DNA of 64,000 bases from Thelonectria olida (lineage: Eukaryota > Ascomycota > Sordariomycetes > Hypocreales > Nectriaceae), in assembly GCA_020736575.1 (NCBI GenBank), contig JAGPYM010000004.1, positions 1,798,001 to 1,862,000 of the forward strand. Reading direction: 5' to 3'. The position numbers were made by a program, and so were the translations under genes. The notes under the pieces were generated by a model. That model saw only the letters and a list, made by a program, of their open reading frames with translations. It searched no databases and was not told the DNA's origin. Position 1 is the stretch's first letter, and the number at the start of each line of letters is the position of its first letter. Below are positions 14,391 to 25,122 of the stretch, one piece after another.

Positions 14391-15075
14391 TGCATGAGCA
14401 ACAGCTTCTTTCGAACGATGATACTATCACGATAATCTTGTACTACTAGCTGGGCTTACAATGCCCGAAAATACGGTCGGCTGTCTGAAATTTAGGGAAT
14501 GGGAACTTGCTTTGACTGATGATGAAAGCGTGGAATCGCAATTTAGTGTCTCCTAACAGCTGGCGAAGACGTTCCTCTGGAGACTGATCAACTTTGAAGA
14601 GCGGAGTCTATCTTAAGATCAAACATAATTGCTAATGAATAATAACTACAATGACATATGTTATTAAATTGAAACAATCTCTTTATGCCACCTTTTGTAT
14701 GATGCCACTCACTCACTGAGAGTGTGTATTCACAACGATAAATAGACGTTCTTCCATTTAGGTAATTACACGGCGGAACAACTCATTGATCTAACACACT
14801 TTCAAAGACGGACGCGGCTCTTTCAATGGCCCTTGTAAATCGCCCAATAAGGTGTCCATGTTCACGCCCAAACATTTTGTATCCAGGATATTGTTCAATG
14901 TTCAGACAACCAAACAATGGAAACAGTATAGAATATAGCATGTTATGTTCCGTGAACCACTTGGATGACTTTGTTATATAAAGTCGGACGGACCACGCTT
15001 CAATGTAAACTTTTCTTGTATTCAAGCATCATAACAAATATCTTTTCTAAAGCAGCCCACAACCACTCACAAACC
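14391..15075. other. Intergenic region with promoter of the 15076 gene
   Basis: AT-rich, no recognisable gene. It contains the TATA box listed separately at 14975. Confidence 0.6.
14975..14982 (+). promoter_or_regulatory. TATA box (TATATAAA)
   Basis: Perfect TATATAAA 94 bp before the ATG at 15076. It lies downstream of another in-frame ATG at 14965. This position argues that translation starts at 15076 and not at 14965. Confidence 0.6.
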
Positions 15076-16020
15076 ATGGCTGAGCCAAACCCAACTAATC
15101 CTTCTAACTCCATAAACCAGCCCATCGGTTACTCGGGCTTAGGACTCATCATGATGGATCTTATAGAGACAAACAACAGCCCCCCACCAAAAGAGGTGTA
15201 CCAAGAGGCCCTCAGCGAAGCCGAATGGACCGGAAACAGCGACAAGCTCGAGGAAGAAGCAAGAATCGATGGTGAGAAGCACTTCACGGCCGACTCTTAT
15301 GCACTATTTTACAGTAACCCCAATGACGACAGAGTCTTCCAAGAGCCCTTTCGAACACACAGATGGATGCAGCAACTGCGTGTAGAAGTTTCTGTACTGC
15401 AGTACTGCGTCCGCATTCTCGAACGAAGAACATGTCTGGAATTTGGTCCCTTCAACAAGGACCTGGATGTGGCAGAGCAGGGCTTCGACTTTTCCGAGTT
15501 TTATGTCATCGCCAAGGACTTTGTATTCCATTACTTCAGGTACTTGGCCACTGGAGAGGTTGAGTTTCTTCTCCTTGAATGCGAGCTCGATCCGCTTCTG
15601 GATTGGAAACACGCCATCTGGATCCGGATGTTCGTCTTCAGCATCTTCGGGCCCCAGCTGCAAGAACTCGAGGAGCCTCGTTTCGTCGACGGGCTGGTTA
15701 AGAACGGATATTTGAACGTTGTAGGCCGAAGCGAAATGCTCGCGTACAAGGACAATCCACAGTCGCTGCGAGATATCTTGCACAAGGTGTTCTGGGTGCG
15801 GAGTACGGAGGAATGGCAGCTTCGTGACGGCTGGAAGCATGAGTACTCGGTGATCATGGAGCAATGCCGGAAATCCAATGGTTTCACTGAGCAGCGTGGA
15901 CGTGACGGTGGTGCGGATCGCGCTGAGGAGACCGAGGATGAGAAACTTGAAGCGGTTCTCCGCGGTTTCCATCTTGCAGCAGATGATGTTGAGGATGAAG
16001 AGGGAGAGGCTCAGTCCTAG
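15076..16020 (+). CDS. Hypothetical protein, unrecognised family
   Basis: Single-exon gene for 314 residues starting MAEPNPTNPSN. The earlier in-frame ATG at 14965 lies upstream of a TATA box, so 15076 is chosen. No known domain is recognised. The sequence is acidic and mainly helical, without a signal peptide or membrane segment. It has an aromatic-rich middle (DFVFHYFRYLATGEVEFLL) and a Glu/Asp-rich tail ending DDVEDEEGEAQS. It looks like the lineage-specific hypothetical proteins common in Hypocreales. Codon use supports it being real. Function unknown. Confidence 0.7.
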   Translation: MAEPNPTNPSNSINQPIGYSGLGLIMMDLIETNNSPPPKEVYQEALSEAEWTGNSDKLEEEARIDGEKHFTADSYALFYSNPNDDRVFQEPFRTHRWMQQLRVEVSVLQYCVRILERRTCLEFGPFNKDLDVAEQGFDFSEFYVIAKDFVFHYFRYLATGEVEFLLLECELDPLLDWKHAIWIRMFVFSIFGPQLQELEEPRFVDGLVKNGYLNVVGRSEMLAYKDNPQSLRDILHKVFWVRSTEEWQLRDGWKHEYSVIMEQCRKSNGFTEQRGRDGGADRAEETEDEKLEAVLRGFHLAADDVEDEEGEAQS

Positions 16021-16347
16021 AAAGGATATGGTCAGACGGACTCTATAGACATTAGAGGAGTTTGGTATACAATGGACGGAGTCTGGTGTCGGAATTGCGA
16101 TGCTGACTGTGACATGCCATGAGTTGGTGAGCTTAGATGTTAAGAAACCATCACATATGGTTTGATCTTCAAGTCAAGTCGTCCATCACAACTCAGGCAG
16201 TGTCGTTTTATATGTTCTATGGAACAACTTTTGCTAGGTCAAGAATACAAAACCAGACGAACTCTACTGATCCCTCCCATCATGATACAAAAAAAAGACA
16301 CAAAGAAACGTGAAATGTGCCATGACTAGGTAAGTCTACTGGTTTCT
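16021..16347. other. Convergent 3' region
   Basis: Shared downstream region of the hypothetical gene (+) and the dihydroorotate dehydrogenase gene (-). It holds AT-rich, poly(A)-signal-like tracts, for example the A-run at about 16290. No gene is seen. Confidence 0.6.
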
Positions 16348-17760
16348 CTACGCCTTATTCTTCAACTCCTGCTTAATTCTCGTCACAGTTCCGGCTCCGC
16401 CGTATGTCATTCCCGTGTACACCATGGCCACGCTGGCACCGGCGTTGAGAATCTTCCGTGCTTGCTCGCCATTGGTGATGCCACCCGTAGCGAAGATGAC
16501 CTTTTGAGCACTGGGCGCAGCCTTCTTATCCGCCTCGAAAGTGTAGTTGTCCAACATGGTGCGGTATCGGCCCACGAGGTCAAGTGTCCTGCTGTACATG
16601 AGGGGTCCAGAGTAGCCACCGGTCTCGTTGAAGTTGGAGAGCTCCTTGGGGCTCAGTTTGATACCCTCGGGGATGACACCGGTTCTTCGCTTGGTCGTGT
16701 TGCCAACAATAACTCCGTCGACACCACTGGCGTGAACAGCCTGGACAATGCCCTCCATCTGGGCGTCCTCGTCCTCGTCGGGCGAAACCTTGACCATGAC
16801 CTTGGGGCGCTCCTTGCGGTCCGTCTTGGTAGCCTCCTCAACAACTGCGCTCAGCAGTCGAGTGAGGGGTTCCGTCGCTTGTAGGTCACGCAGACCGGGG
16901 GTGTTGGGGCTGCTAACGTTGACAACGATCACATCAGCATACCGGGCCAACCTCTTAACACAGTACACGTAGTCTTGGGCAACAGCGCTCTCATCTCGCT
17001 CGTCCGTCTCCTTGTTCTTGGCAATCTGAACAGCCAGAAGTCGACCTTCCCGCAAGCTGCCTGGGGGCACATTGGCGTCGCCATTGAGCACGTCGGCCTC
17101 GCTCAAGCCAAGAGACTTGCCAAATCTTCGTAGTCGGTCCCGCAGTCGCATAGCCATATCGTCGGCGCCACGGGAGTTCAATCCATATCTGTTGACCATG
17201 CCGTCGAGATTGGGGACCCGGAACACACGAGGCTTAGGGTTACCGGCCTGTGGGAGGGGGGTGCAACCGCCGACTTCAACGACACCGGCGCCCAATTCAA
17301 ACAGCGCATCGGGAATCTCAGCATCCTTGTCGAGGCCAGCGGAGATGCCAATTGGGTTCTGCAAATCGGTGCCAAAGACGGAAACGGCGAGTTCGGGGCT
17401 GTTGAGGGCGGAGTCGCGTTCTCGAGGGTGGAGGTTGAATTCGTAGAGCGTCTTTAGGGCGGAGGTACCAAAATGGTGGGCGTCCTCAGCGTCAGAGAAG
17501 GCATATCGAATCAGCGGAGGCGCAACCCAACGGTGGATGAAGGCACGAGTGTCGGTGGTGTAGAGATAGGTGACGTAGAGACCGGCGGCGGCAGCGGAGC
17601 CGAAGAGGACGGCCTTGATGGTAGCAGTCGAATCACCGGCCGACTCTGACGAGGCGTAGCGGCGCTGGACGACGGGAGAGCGTGGGAAGGCCGGGCGCAC
17701 GGAGGGAGCGATTCGGGCGCCGGAGACGGCTGAACGCGATCGGAGAAGAGACGCGGACAT
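16348..17760 (-). CDS. Dihydroorotate dehydrogenase (quinone), mitochondrial, class 2
   Basis: Fourth step of de novo pyrimidine synthesis: oxidises dihydroorotate to orotate with FMN and passes electrons to ubiquinone in the inner mitochondrial membrane. Intronless, 470 residues from the ATG at 17760; an in-frame ATG at 17907 would add 49 residues. MSASLLRSRSAVSGARIAP to YASS is a classic arginine/serine matrix presequence, followed by one membrane helix (AVLFGSAAAAGLYVTYLY). Core motifs: NPIGISAGLDKDAEIPDAL, NRYGLNSRGAD, and VNVSSPNTPGLRDLQ, whose serine base marks the class 2 enzymes. FMN-binding motifs are VIVGNTTKRR and FATGGITNGEQA. It ends TRIKQELKNKA. Confidence 0.96.
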   Translation of the reverse strand: MSASLLRSRSAVSGARIAPSVRPAFPRSPVVQRRYASSESAGDSTATIKAVLFGSAAAAGLYVTYLYTTDTRAFIHRWVAPPLIRYAFSDAEDAHHFGTSALKTLYEFNLHPRERDSALNSPELAVSVFGTDLQNPIGISAGLDKDAEIPDALFELGAGVVEVGGCTPLPQAGNPKPRVFRVPNLDGMVNRYGLNSRGADDMAMRLRDRLRRFGKSLGLSEADVLNGDANVPPGSLREGRLLAVQIAKNKETDERDESAVAQDYVYCVKRLARYADVIVVNVSSPNTPGLRDLQATEPLTRLLSAVVEEATKTDRKERPKVMVKVSPDEDEDAQMEGIVQAVHASGVDGVIVGNTTKRRTGVIPEGIKLSPKELSNFNETGGYSGPLMYSRTLDLVGRYRTMLDNYTFEADKKAAPSAQKVIFATGGITNGEQARKILNAGASVAMVYTGMTYGGAGTVTRIKQELKNKA

Positions 17761-18280
17761 GGCTGGGAATCGATGCTGGGCCGGACCAGCTCCCAATGGA
17801 TCACAGCGACGCGTGGAAGAGATGTTTCGGGTGAAGCTGTACGAGGAACTTCCCGGCCGAGTGTGAGTGGTTAGCTGCAGCCGGGCTGGCGGGAGGACAG
17901 TGTCCATACAGTGTCAATGCACTGTTGGATGGCATCGCAAATATCTCAATTTCAATGTAAGCAACCGACGGCAATTGGCATGATGGAACTTTAATTTGAC
18001 CTTGAATTTTATTGTATCATGATTGAGTACCAATTTGAATCAAAATTAATCCAGTTGTGTGATACTCCATACTACTTGCTTCCCAAGAGTAAGAGATTAC
18101 AAGAGAAAGAAAAATCAAGATTCTCCCAATTGAGTAGCTGAACAAATCTTCCCTGATCTGTTATCCCTTATTGATCCAAAGTGTTCCGTTAAAAACTCCC
18201 GTCATAAAGTAGTTCGTAGAATCGAAGCCGTATCCCAAGCCTAAAAGCCATTCCCGTTAATCCCATTTCATCCCAACATA
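17761..18280. other. Intergenic region, AT-rich
   Basis: Upstream region of the dihydroorotate dehydrogenase gene (with the optional longer start at 17907) and downstream region of the CFEM gene. The segment 17935-18200 is AT-rich with no gene signature. Confidence 0.6.
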
Positions 18281-19316
18281 TCATCGTGACGCAGATCCTC
18301 GACCTCGAGGATGTGATGGCGCAAGCGGAGGCGGTCTCAGCGAGGATGGCCTCGGTGAGCTCAGTGCTTCCTCACTTGATGCCCGATTGGAGCTTCTCCC
18401 CGAATCCAACTCAGCACTGAGCGCCCCGCGAGTTCTGTCAGCGGTGATGGCCAGTCCAATGTCTTGTGGTGGAGGAGTAGGCCACGAGCCGGATGAGTGG
18501 CGTGTTGATACGCTCCTGGGAGACGCGATCTCGCCGTTGGAGCTTGTTGGTGAGCCGTTCAACTCGGGAGTTCTCATGTCACCCCTCAACTCCTGGCAGT
18601 GCGGCCGATCGCCCTCCATTTCGTAGACTTGACCCTTCTCGTTCAGGTACACCATGCCTTCCATGTCCTTGTGAGCCTCAGCGAGCTTGCTCTCCAGCCC
18701 TTGTCGCTTCTTTCGTTCTCGGAACCACAAGAATATAGCTACGGCGACGAGAACAAGGGCGAGAGCAACGCCAATACCGATTCCTGCTTGGGCTCCGACC
18801 GAAAGTCCGGTGTCTTGTTCTTTTAGCTGTGTCGTCGGTACGGGACCGGAGCTCTCTGCTGATTCTGGTTTGACCGTCGAGGCTTTGGTCGCCGAGGTGG
18901 ACGATAGAGTAAAGACTGGCGCTGTACTCGTGACGTATTTGGTCGTCGTCGTCGTTCCCGTCATTGTTGCAGAAGCCGGCTCACTCGCTGTGCCAGTGGG
19001 CTCCCAATATTGCTCGCAAACCATCCAGTATCTGTTCTCCATTTCTATTCAAAGGCGCGTAAGTGAGCTGTCACCATGTCGTAGAGGCGATTTACATACG
19101 GAACTTTTCATCATCTGTGCAGTTCTCCCCTAGTCTCCTTGCCCGATTGATTAAGCAGACCTCCATAGTATCGACTATGGTCTGGTGGTTGTTCGTGTAG
19201 CAGTAGCAGTCGTAGTCGGTCTCATTGCAGCCCGTCGCGTCGACTCCATTTTGAAAGCATCCACTCATGCATGTCGGGATGCCATTGATGAGCTCTTTGG
19301 CGTTTTTATTTGCCAT
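18281..19316 (-). CDS. CFEM-domain single-pass membrane protein
   Basis: Two exons (19316-19100, 19044-18281; 55 bp intron) encode 326 residues. The N-terminus carries the eight-cysteine CFEM pattern: PTCMSGC, then GC, DCYC, VC, NC and, after the splice, VCEQ. A Thr/Ser-rich stalk follows, then one membrane helix (GIGIGVALALVLVAVAIFLW), a basic stop-transfer (RERKKR) and a long Ser/Pro-rich cytoplasmic tail. CFEM proteins act at the cell surface in haem uptake, adhesion or host interaction. Odd: no signal peptide precedes the first ATG; the in-frame sequence upstream has no ATG before a TGA, so an upstream exon encoding a signal peptide may be missing from this model. Confidence 0.82.
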
Positions 19317-20413
19317 TTTGGCCAAGGAAAGGAGGCTGTGCCTACGGTAATAGCGGACAGATGTTCATGAAGGAGCAATCTCTCTGTCAAAGAGCCAGGG
19401 TAGAGAGAGCTGGACCTTTAAAGAAGGGGAATCACGGAGGTGAGGTGACATCCATTCGAGCCTTGCCGCAAGCAGGGCCATCCCTATTTGTTATGGAAAC
19501 GCCGGGAAAGTCTCAGCTTGAATAAGATACAGCTTGGCTCGATGAATTGTCCGAAGGCTACTGCACTTCCCATGCGACCCTGGCCTCTACAACCAGGGTT
19601 TTCAAACAAGGCTCGGAATCCTTGAGCACAATTGGGCATGGCACACACAAAGGAGGACTCCCAGCCCCGTTCCGGCTAGGAGGAGGATCGCAGCCCCGGG
19701 CGACTAGGTCTGAGCCTATCCTTAAATCTTACAAACCTCGCAATTACCGCCGGGGCCAAACCGAGCGGACGACCACTCACCATGTTTCCTGTCAAAGCGG
19801 TGCCGTGTCTCACGAACCAACAACAGCGGGAGCCGATGTGCCAAGCGACGGAAGCGCCTGCCTTGCCTTTAGCTCTGATTTGTTTGTCCAGCCTGGTCCC
19901 GGGGACTGCCTCGTGGTCAATAATGAGAGCCGGGGCGGCCCAGGATCGAGGCCTAGCGTCAAGCCATATTTCTTCTTTGGCGGGTCGGCAGCCAGGCGGA
20001 TTCCTTCGCATCAAGTAGAGACAGGCATGGAGATGGGTGTTGTGATTATGATAAAGCCATTTGTTTCCCTTGCCCTTGTTCGTGTTGGATTTCTTCCCAG
20101 TAACTTAGAAAGTGGCGAGTGAGTTGCTTTTAAAGAAAGCACAGAGTATGTCGAGTGAAACGGAAACTGTTCCGATACCCTGGTTATCACCAGTCGATCT
20201 GACTCGTGGTCCATAGAGCACCATGCCTAAGAAGTAGTGACACTCGCCATTGTTTCGAAGCCCAAATGCCATGTTTTAGTTTTCTCATCGGCTCCAGACC
20301 TGCGTAGAAAATAAAACTGCCACTAATAATATATACAATGAATAATTAAGCAAACGGCATTGGGGGCTTATATAACTATACCTGCTAAAAGGTCTAGCGA
20401 AGAAATAAATCGG
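19317..20413. other. Intergenic region between CFEM and F-box-like genes
   Basis: About 1.1 kb. A GC-rich part (19500-20000) has overlapping open frames on both strands that lack signatures; 20280-20410 is AT-rich. A signal-peptide exon of the CFEM gene could lie here, but none is convincing. Confidence 0.5.
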
Positions 20414-22017
20414 TTATTCAACTCGCATAAACTCCTTCTCCAATTGATGCGCCGACATGTCATGAATTACCAGTTCCTTCAGTTGTAGATGCTGCAACAC
20501 GTCGTAGGAAGCCTTTGCTTTCTCGGGGAACCTGGTAACCGTCGCCTTAAGCTCGTGCCGACTCTTGCTATGCCAAGCGACCACCCTCTTCCACGCACTC
20601 ATGGACGAGCTGCCTAGCTCCATATCCTGTGTGCTTTGCCAGACTATCTCGCTTGTCTCCTCAGTTCTGTGGTACCGGAAGATGGCCATCTCTCCCTTGT
20701 CGTGATTCCACAGTTCTAGTGTTTGGAGGCAAGGCATCCTTGTGGCCGCCTCAGCTGCAGAGCGAAGAATTGGTGCGACATCACTCGCAGAGGCTGACGT
20801 CAACTTGCTTGCTGTCAAGGCTAGAGACTTGAGCGATAACTCGGGAGGCTCAGGTAAGCGTGGGGACCAAAGCATCAGCCCCCCAGACATGTACAGCCGT
20901 GTCGCCAACACAAGGAAGGCGTCCGGAGCATCAACAAAGTATGAAAAGGCCAGATGCTCAAGGTGCTGACAGGATATGAACAACAGCCTTAATAGCTTGG
21001 GGCAATATCGTGTGGGTGGGGGGAACCTTGATTGACGATGAAAGTCCGTGTCTGACTCCTCGAATATAGTCAATGTCTTCATATGAGTCCCAAGATCTTT
21101 AAGCACTTCGTAGCCTATAGTGAAGGAGTTAATATATTTCAAGCCAGGTCTCTGCCACCATAAGAAGCTCTTCACTTACTCTGCACGTTCCATTGTCGAT
21201 CGGACTCCATTCTACCAAATTGCCATCGCTCAAGATGAAAGTGTTGGACACGTGGTAATTGTTGGAGGATTTTAGCGATTGTTCTTGGATCGAAGTTGGG
21301 GAAGTACTCCAGGCGGATCAGGAGCTTGGTAACGATTCTTGGGCTTCCGGAGATGAATGCGCTCGAACCGATATTTAGGGATTTTACTCCCAGCCTTTTT
21401 CGCTTTGCTTTGTTCCAAAGAGCCAACGCCTCACGCTCGGCTGGAGGGTTTTGGAAACCAGCACAGTCGATTCCGAGCCCTTTGTCGTCGAACACATATG
21501 GAGGGTAGTTGCATTCGCTTGCAGGAGAGCCTTCCAAGAACTTGGAGAAGAGCTTCGCGCGCCGGTGATATATACCGAGCTGAGTCGCTTCGATCGATGT
21601 GCAGGCGCCAAGTTCCAGTGTCAATCCATCTCCTTCTGACCAGACATCCCAGGACGAGAGAATTCTCAAGAGCATTGCAACTGTGTGGAAGCATTCGACG
21701 TCCAAGTGATCGGAATAGCTATAGATACCGGTTTCTGGGCCCTCAAAGGAGGGGTGAACAAGAAATTGGAGCAGCACGTGCTTGACGAGTGTTCGTCTTC
21801 TTTTAGAAGTGGTAATAGCAATGAATTGGAGGAAATGGGATTTGTCCAAGGTGAAGCTGCGGAAAGTTTTTTGTTCGAAATAATATTGCCATGACTTAGA
21901 AACACAGGCATATGAGGTTAGACCAGTGGCTGGTCCATCTTGACGGCCATGTGCGTCTATCAGCGCTTGCCAGACCAGAATTTGGAGTTCTGGAGGAAAA
22001 GTCTCCCACGATGCCAT
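20414..22017 (-). CDS. F-box-like / leucine-rich-repeat-type hypothetical protein
   Basis: Two exons (22017-21180, 21114-20414; 65 bp intron, donor GTAAGT, acceptor TATAG) encode 512 residues. The ATG at 22017 is used because the longer frame begins with GTG. The start MASWETFPPELQILVWQAL is a degenerate F-box typical of fungal families, followed by GLTSYACVSKSWQYYFE. The rest contains irregular leucine-rich segments (CPKLLRLLFISCQHLEHL, LSLKSLALTASKL, HLQLKELVIHDMSAHQ) as in F-box/LRR substrate receptors. The splice restores frame between WNVQ and SYEVLKDLGTH. No membrane segment. Likely role is a lineage-specific SCF adaptor; substrate unknown. Confidence 0.75.
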
Positions 22018-24090
22018 CAGGTATTGCTTCGGGGACGAGGGCGAGGGTGAGTACGGAAATTGATGCCGTGCGATGTGAAGCGGAGGAGGCAAGTTCAGAG
22101 GATGTGAACTCGAAGAAGCAGAATTTATTGTGCTATTAGTGCTCCAATTACGGTTTTGACTCTGAAATTTCAAGGCGTTGCAAACTCTCAGAGTGACATA
22201 CCTTGAATAATAGGTTCCTATCACGGCAACAGTCTATGGAACCTGCCCCTACCATGCCGGGGTCAGCCTGGCGGTGATGTTAATAACGTTGCAGCGGCGC
22301 AAAAGAGAAGCATTCAAGCCTCCAGCAGTGCAAAGTTATAAAAAGGTCTGATTTATTATATTTTATTTTTTATTTAGCATTCGTTCAAGGACCAAATAAC
22401 AGTTTTAAATACAAATTGTCTGTCTTCTCATCAATGTTTGCTAATTAGGCATCCAAGGTTGGATCCGAGCAGTGATGGAAATCTAGTAATGACAAGAGAT
22501 TAATAATGAACTTTACACATGGCTGACTTATCCTTGCTTGAAAGGAGATATACTTACTGATTGCGGTATTTCTATTCGATTCCAATTAATATAATAAATC
22601 TTGCTTTTTTTTCCTTTTTTTTCTTTCTTTTTTAGAACGTGCGAAATCCTGCAAAGGTTGGGATTTGGCCGAAGACTTGAGAGTTAGCTTGAAAACAACA
22701 ATGAACTACTTAGATGGACACCTCGCGGTTTTATATGAAGACGGCGTTGCAGCCATGACTCAAATGTTCGTGGTAATAAGAGTGATTTGGAGCGTGACAT
22801 GATGCAGTCAGATTGAGTGCTGGTGAACCCGTGAATGGAGGACAAGACATGTCACGCGTGGCTTGATGAAAAAAAGAAGAAAAAAAATAGATCGGTAGGT
22901 GTAAGTTGTGTCAACCCTGTGCCATCTCCTAATCTTTGACATGATTGGCTTGGTCTAGATGTGGCCTATCATTCAATCATCATCGGATCTGCTTTAGCGA
23001 ACAGTCTCGAACTCACTCTTTGCTCCGAGGTCTCAGAAACAAAACCACATTGACGTGCAACCCTTACATCTTTCAGGTCTAATGTATAAGGGGGTTTGAA
23101 CATGGAATTCAATTCTTTGCAAAATGTCTCGAGAATGCGCTCAAACTTGGGCTCCATGGTCAGGTGCTAGGATGCTATCAACCCATAGACAGGTACCTAG
23201 GGGTAAGTAGCTCGTCTCGGGAGGGACTTGTCCGAGCTGCCACCGCGTCTGTTGATACTAGATAGTGTCTTGAATAAATACCACACAGAGATGCTGGGCC
23301 TTTGCTTTCTCATGTATTTTGTTTTCTGCCGCTCATCCATGTAAGCTCGTGTTTATCGGTGTATCTCATTTTTCATCATGCATGTACTTGATACAGGCAA
23401 ATCCTCCCGTGCTGGCCTCTTTACTAAGTCCAAGGTACATTTTCCATCTGCGACCCCTTATTAAGCCACTTCGCATCTTTATCAAGCATTTGGAATTGAG
23501 CGCCTGGGTTTGTGTTTATAAGCGTGGGAATACGGTTTGCTCATCCATGCCTCGGCCGGGAATTCCTAAGTTACGTAGTGCCGTCGGGGCGGCTTATCGC
23601 CACATCGATGTGCCAAGGCGGTGCTAACCTTTGGAATTTCCGTCGACTTGGCTCGGATAAATGATGGACATGGAATCAGTGGCTTGACTGGCGCTGGACA
23701 CCGCCCGACCACCCCGCTCCGACCGAGCAACTTTAGCCCTCGGGTTTGTTGGGCGCCCACGCAACCCAGACCTCGTTACTCCCGTTCCCGTCGGCGATTC
23801 CTGGCGAGGCCCAAAGGCGGCCCAGACCATTTCTGCTCGCTCTCATTTTCTTACCCTCTCTTTGGTCCGGGAGGCGAAAAAAAAACGACCTGACCTGAGC
23901 GAGACATCCGAGGCCGAGTCCCGGCATCAAAGGGCCGTTTATCCATCATCCCACCAAGAAAAAAAAGCCGACGTTCATCATCATTCATCATTCATCATCT
24001 CGCTTTTCATTTCTTTTCCTTTCATCTTCTTTCTTTTCCCTCTTTCTCCCTTTCCTTCTGTCCCCTCTGTCTCTGCCCGCCAACCTCACC
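22018..24090. other. 2 kb intergenic region, AT-rich first half
   Basis: 22300-22660 is AT-rich with a polypyrimidine tract near 22605-22635. A 62-codon minus-strand frame at 23157-22969 begins MEPKFERILETFCKELN and has coding-like codon choice plus a GTAAGG donor-like site after LDLKD. It could be a small gene or exon, but no continuation is clear, so it is not called. The last 100 bp form the leader of the gene at 24091. Confidence 0.5.
23990..24075 (+). promoter_or_regulatory. CT-rich tract upstream of the 24091 gene
   Basis: A run of almost pure C/T (TTTTCATTTC, TTCCTTTCATC, CTTTCTCCC patterns) ends about 20 bp before the ATG at 24091. Such pyrimidine-rich tracts are common just before start sites of well-expressed filamentous-fungal genes. 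Function is inferred. Confidence 0.45.
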
Positions 24091-25122
24091 ATGAATCAAT
24101 CTCAGTCCGATTTCGTTCGCAACCTGGTCATCAAGGACATCATCCAGACAGAGGCATCCGCCATGGGGGTCCTTGCGGCGCTGCTGATCGCCAACAACCA
24201 GTCATCTGATGAGGTGAGCTCATCCACAACCACCCGCCCATCATGGCCATGAGCGATATTTCTCAAGATCCCGTCGCTAACCATGACACAGTATGACACC
24301 GAATGTGATTATGAAGAGGGGCAAGAGGGATATGATGAAGATGACGATGAAGAAGAAGAAGAAGAAATCGAAGAGGTAGAAGAGGTAGAAGAGGCCGTCA
24401 CCATGTCTGTACCCATGCCTATCCCTATGGCCAGGCCTGTGCCTGTGGCTCTGCCAAGGAAGAGAAGCCACAGTGAGCTGAGGGACGAGACGCCAAGCCC
24501 GATCCCTCAAGGACCCCAGAACAAGCGTGTTCGTCTCGCTGCGATTCCGGTCAATGAAGCAAACGCCAACTATAGCACTCCCAGCGTGCAAGTGCAGGTG
24601 CAACAACCTCGGAACGCCGCTGGCATCAACATTCTCAACCCCGCCACCAACATCGACATCCCCAAACAAGACTTCAATGAATCGCTTCGGCCACTTTACA
24701 CCCCCGAGCATGTCATCGCCAGCGTCCCCAGCAGCCATCCCTTCGCAAACGTGCTCGTTAGGGCTTGCGCCGACATGATGTACCGATTCAGGGGGAAGAC
24801 CAGCGAGAAGAACCTGGCGATTATGGCGACGAGGATGTGGCGAGAACCGAGGGAGGCGAGCATGTACGACCTGCTGAGTGACAAGAACAAGCAAATCTTC
24901 TTTGAGAAGTGGGTTGGTGAAGTGAGGCTTGGACAGTGGACGCCTAGGCCCGTGGAACCGCGATATCAAAGTGCGCCGGGAGAATCCTATGTCGTGACGA
25001 CGACGACGACGACGACGATTCAGAGGCTGCGACCAGATGTGCTCAAGCTAGTCGATGCGAGCTCAAAGGGCAAACTGGACGACAGAGTGCGACTGTGGCT
25101 GAGCAATGTGCAGCCGAATTAA
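24091..25122 (+). CDS. Conserved-type hypothetical acidic nuclear-like protein
   Basis: Two exons (24091-24213, 24292-25122; 78 bp intron with GTGAGC donor) encode 317 residues. The first exon MNQSQSDFVRNLVIKDII joins to YDTECDYEEG. It continues with a nearly pure Asp/Glu tract, a Pro/Val repeat (MPIPMARPVPVALPRK) and a basic nuclear-localisation-like segment LPRKRSHSEL. The C-terminal half is a compact, probably folded region (HPFANVLVRACADMMYRF, EKNLAIMATRMWREPREASM, DKNKQIFFEKWVGEVRLGQW). An ACG trinucleotide repeat encodes a Thr run near residue 280. No known domain is recognised. It could be a nuclear cofactor; that is a guess from composition. Confidence 0.75.

Noticed and set aside
15304..15972. 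222-codon frame antisense to the hypothetical gene at 15076
   Set aside because: Mirror of a real coding sequence; the plus-strand frame has the TATA box and better codon use.
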